This document shows positions 6,101 through 6,475 of a stretch of DNA of 6,475 bases, piece after piece. The first letter of the stretch is position 1; every line of letters begins with the position of its first letter. A program made the position numbers and the translations under genes. This DNA is from Verrucomicrobiales bacterium. Lineage in GTDB: Bacteria > Verrucomicrobiota > Verrucomicrobiia > Limisphaerales > UBA1096. The notes below the pieces were generated by a model. It saw only the letters and a program-made list of their open reading frames with translations, was not told the DNA's origin and ran no database searches. Location of the stretch: NCBI GenBank assembly GCA_011523195.1, contig WTHH01000225.1, positions 1 through 6,475 of the forward strand. Direction: 5' to 3'.

Positions 6101-6475
6101 GCCCATTCGTTTTTCCGGTGGGCCTGCCGGAAGATGGATTCACCGTTGAGCCGAACTGAAAACGCGACGCCATCCTCGCGATTGGTCAAATTCGCCCCGT
6201 CCGACAAGCCGATGCTGAACGCGAGGAACAGTTTTTCTCCCTCGGCGAGCGTAGGCAGGCCAAGCGCGTAGTCGATCGTGGACATGCTTGGGTCATGAAG
6301 CGGGTGATGGTAGATCGACGGCTTTTCGACACCACCACAAATGCCGCTTGGCCGGATGGAGATTTCAGCAGCGTGCTGTGCCTTAGCCTGTGGGAGCCGA
6401 TCGATCAGGTCGGCGATAATGCGCGCCTCCTCGGTCTCGTGCGCTTGGCCAAGCGCACGAGACCGAGGAGGCGCG
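3109..6475 (-). CDS. Giant multidomain protein, probable polysaccharide-active, with alpha-helical toroid-like region (5' end outside window)
   Basis: The frame ends at TAG (3111-3109) and stays open to the right edge, giving 1121 codons; the first ATG inside it, at 6285, is not the true start because the upstream 63 codons also read as protein (SIRPSGICGGVEKPSIYHHP). Numbering from the first complete codon, I see: residues about 45-165, a beta-sandwich of carbohydrate-binding type (LSDGA, VAFSVRLNGESIF, DWAVWGEPAI); about 245-340, a CARDB-like adhesion or spacer domain (EFIPLAMKVRNAGRG, LAPGEEAILRWRW); about 350-625, a large beta-rich region; about 665-970, a helix-rich region with QYPDGGWRQP, WECPMYQPDIL and WLGVPVQWCG, like alpha/alpha-toroid lyases and glycosidases; about 1020-1121, a C-terminal beta domain. 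I recognise no catalytic motif that assigns a GH or PL family. Context with a sulfatase suggests polysaccharide breakdown. The coding sequence carries four of the dispersed CTTGGCCAAG palindromes apart from the one at the edge. The last codons, inside the terminal inverted repeat, may be artefactual. Confidence 0.8.
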   Translation of the reverse strand, partial: APPRSRALGQAHETEEARIIADLIDRLPQAKAQHAAEISIRPSGICGGVEKPSIYHHPLHDPSMSTIDYALGLPTLAEGEKLFLAFSIGLSDGANLTNREDGVAFSVRLNGESIFRQAHRKNEWAAHAIDISSYAGEPTTLTLAVDSLKNSSYDWAVWGEPAIFKLLPPGFSPRKKGPVSGVIFAKRHSHEPRTMMVNNQRLLVQPANDSVSAWFPVYFETGKLEPPPTVAWPSGQTIIAHFPHQLVIDQIACEKVIPIAGEFIPLAMKVRNAGRGHYTQQNTKFFIVTGTNPLPSKFVPHLAPGEEAILRWRWKCPPEPKTIEMYTPFPGGLATHKFKTYTGQPPGKPITLQNDRMRIDFVPGKNGYEYARIHGRDGGDWFELGVWAPLASVTDSAETTTFSPRDIKIWENNNCQFATFIHDTDRWAASVEVILPKNSRPMRILHQFKAKVDGPLFRATGPSIHLGDGTFGAAKSWGLFPGLEFLSGPEPSSNPRDLAPPNNNRVTPHPNKIAAPFMAVTVSPESKLPPTASGFYYSPDSLNGRAQAGIDSPRLLPSKPLSLSLTWDPGQKWDGRLSLPTAHYASPNQPALANSHHLALSIPSIPTHAPEYPGDSFQPYPAEAGQSISIRSELSVTSGNTLRAFGEWITHRGGLPEPNPPPRSFTDEVALCRTGFLETVRGDRPGTFRHCIDWASNHSAGFNLLLWLDGLITGHADSRDTAVAATEPMSGDQLVSPSLTHILRWELPFHYGRLAEGIETLDRRITALAASQYPDGGWRQPRLTGKHARLGQVGDAVSGTVARQTMDLLRHARITGSSASLKSGLKALGFLNSFALPRGSQMWECPMYQPDILAAAYAVAANHDAWRCTGEEHYLSEAIRWAETGVPFIYLWTLPAKPMMLGATIPVFGSTFFSHSWLGVPVQWCGLVYSYHVWQLQETLGARPGLAKRLAKRSDLGFNPADWQRIVRHITVSAMHQQFTDGDKIGTYPDSIVDFEKKMPAFINPEDIMANVLLLNGHNPDIKTIRLGQAEQTVTISSAAKIQTKRDNESLAIEFNYYPGQPVHFLVNRIQPKAVSVNDKPLPRVKHAPDRNAGWWQPDNSDRVYITTPHQTTKGLLKISF
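3387..3396. repeat. Dispersed palindrome CTTGGCCAAG, copy 2
   Basis: Perfect 10-bp palindrome near the 3' end of the giant gene. The flanks nearly extend the symmetry (CCG before, GCGG after, with one extra base). It is read in a different phase from copy 1, encoding L-G-Q. Confidence 0.7.
3617..3640. repeat. Tandem pair of the palindromic repeat, including copy 3
   Basis: Two adjacent 12-bp units, CGCTTAGCCAAG and CGCTTGGCCAAG; the second contains the perfect palindrome at 3631-3640. On the minus strand this encodes GLAKRLAKR, the same octapeptide LAKRLAKR-type stretch made by the repeat at 1292 in the unrelated sulfatase. Confidence 0.7.
4098..4107. repeat. Dispersed palindrome CTTGGCCAAG, copy 4
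   Basis: Perfect 10-bp palindrome inside the helix-rich region of the giant gene, followed by CCGGGCG as in copy 3 (CCGGGCC). It is read in the phase encoding L-G-Q. Confidence 0.7.
5772..5785. repeat. Dispersed palindrome, 14-bp copy 5 (CGCTTGGCCAAGCG)
   Basis: Perfect 14-bp palindrome in the giant gene. It is read in the third phase, encoding A-W-P-S. The identical 14-mer lies at the centre of the terminal inverted repeat (6442-6455). Confidence 0.75.
6422..6475. repeat. Perfect 54-bp inverted repeat at the window end, centred on palindrome copy 6
   Basis: Bases 6422-6448 are the exact reverse complement of 6449-6475: two 27-base arms with no spacer and no mismatch. The centre is CGCTTGGCCAAGCG (6442-6455). 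The inner arm reads smoothly as part of the giant gene (GQAHETEEAR leading into IIADLIDRL). The outer arm also stays open but reads APPRSRAL. A spacerless perfect palindrome of this size inside a coding region is unusual. It may be a real cruciform-forming site, or the product of fold-back synthesis or graph ambiguity at the palindromic core. Confidence 0.9.

Noticed and set aside
1292..6455. CRISPR array or insertion-sequence ends as explanation for the repeated palindrome
   Set aside because: Copies are irregularly spaced over kilobases, lie inside coding frames without disrupting them, and lack spacers, target duplications or transposase sequence.
6286..6475. ATG at 6285 as the true start of the giant protein
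   Set aside because: The frame continues open upstream with protein-like sequence and no signal peptide begins at 6285, so the gene extends past the window.

Overview
The window looks like a fragment of a marine or aquatic bacterium of the Planctomycetes-Verrucomicrobia-Chlamydiae group. The evidence is indirect: a family S1 sulfatase, a very large exported protein of probable polysaccharide-degrading architecture, an exported gluzincin-type peptidase, and the start of an exported protein resembling alpha-L-rhamnosidases. Weak ribosome binding sites and GTG/TTG starts fit but do not prove this. No rRNA, tRNA, CRISPR array or insertion sequence was seen.

Layout, left to right. Positions 1-172 (minus) hold the first 57 codons of an exported protein, cut by the window edge. 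A 90-bp divergent intergenic region (173-262) contains a 7-bp inverted repeat. Positions 263-1246 (plus) encode an exported HExxH zinc peptidase of the MA type. It meets the sulfatase gene (1243-2628, minus) tail to tail, and a single CTAG supplies the stop codon for both. Upstream of the sulfatase on the minus strand lies a low-GC patch (about 46 % over 2701-3060) carrying two tiny overlapping reading frames. They resemble a DUF4258-like/DUF2283 gene pair, and each is broken by one in-frame stop. Further upstream, 3109-6475 (minus) encodes at least 1121 residues of a multidomain protein (beta-sandwich, CARDB-like, large beta domain, alpha-helical toroid-like region, C-terminal beta domain) whose 5' end lies beyond the window.

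The sulfatase, the giant protein and the left-edge protein plausibly act together on a sulfated, perhaps rhamnose-containing polysaccharide outside the cytoplasm. This is inferred from family and neighbourhood, not shown.

Two signals are not explained by the genes. First, the 10-bp palindrome CTTGGCCAAG occurs six times, with further diverged copies. All lie inside coding sequence and in all three codon phases, as with a highly iterated palindrome. Second, the last 54 bases form a perfect inverted repeat centred on one of these palindromes. This is either a real cruciform-capable element or a fold-back or assembly boundary.
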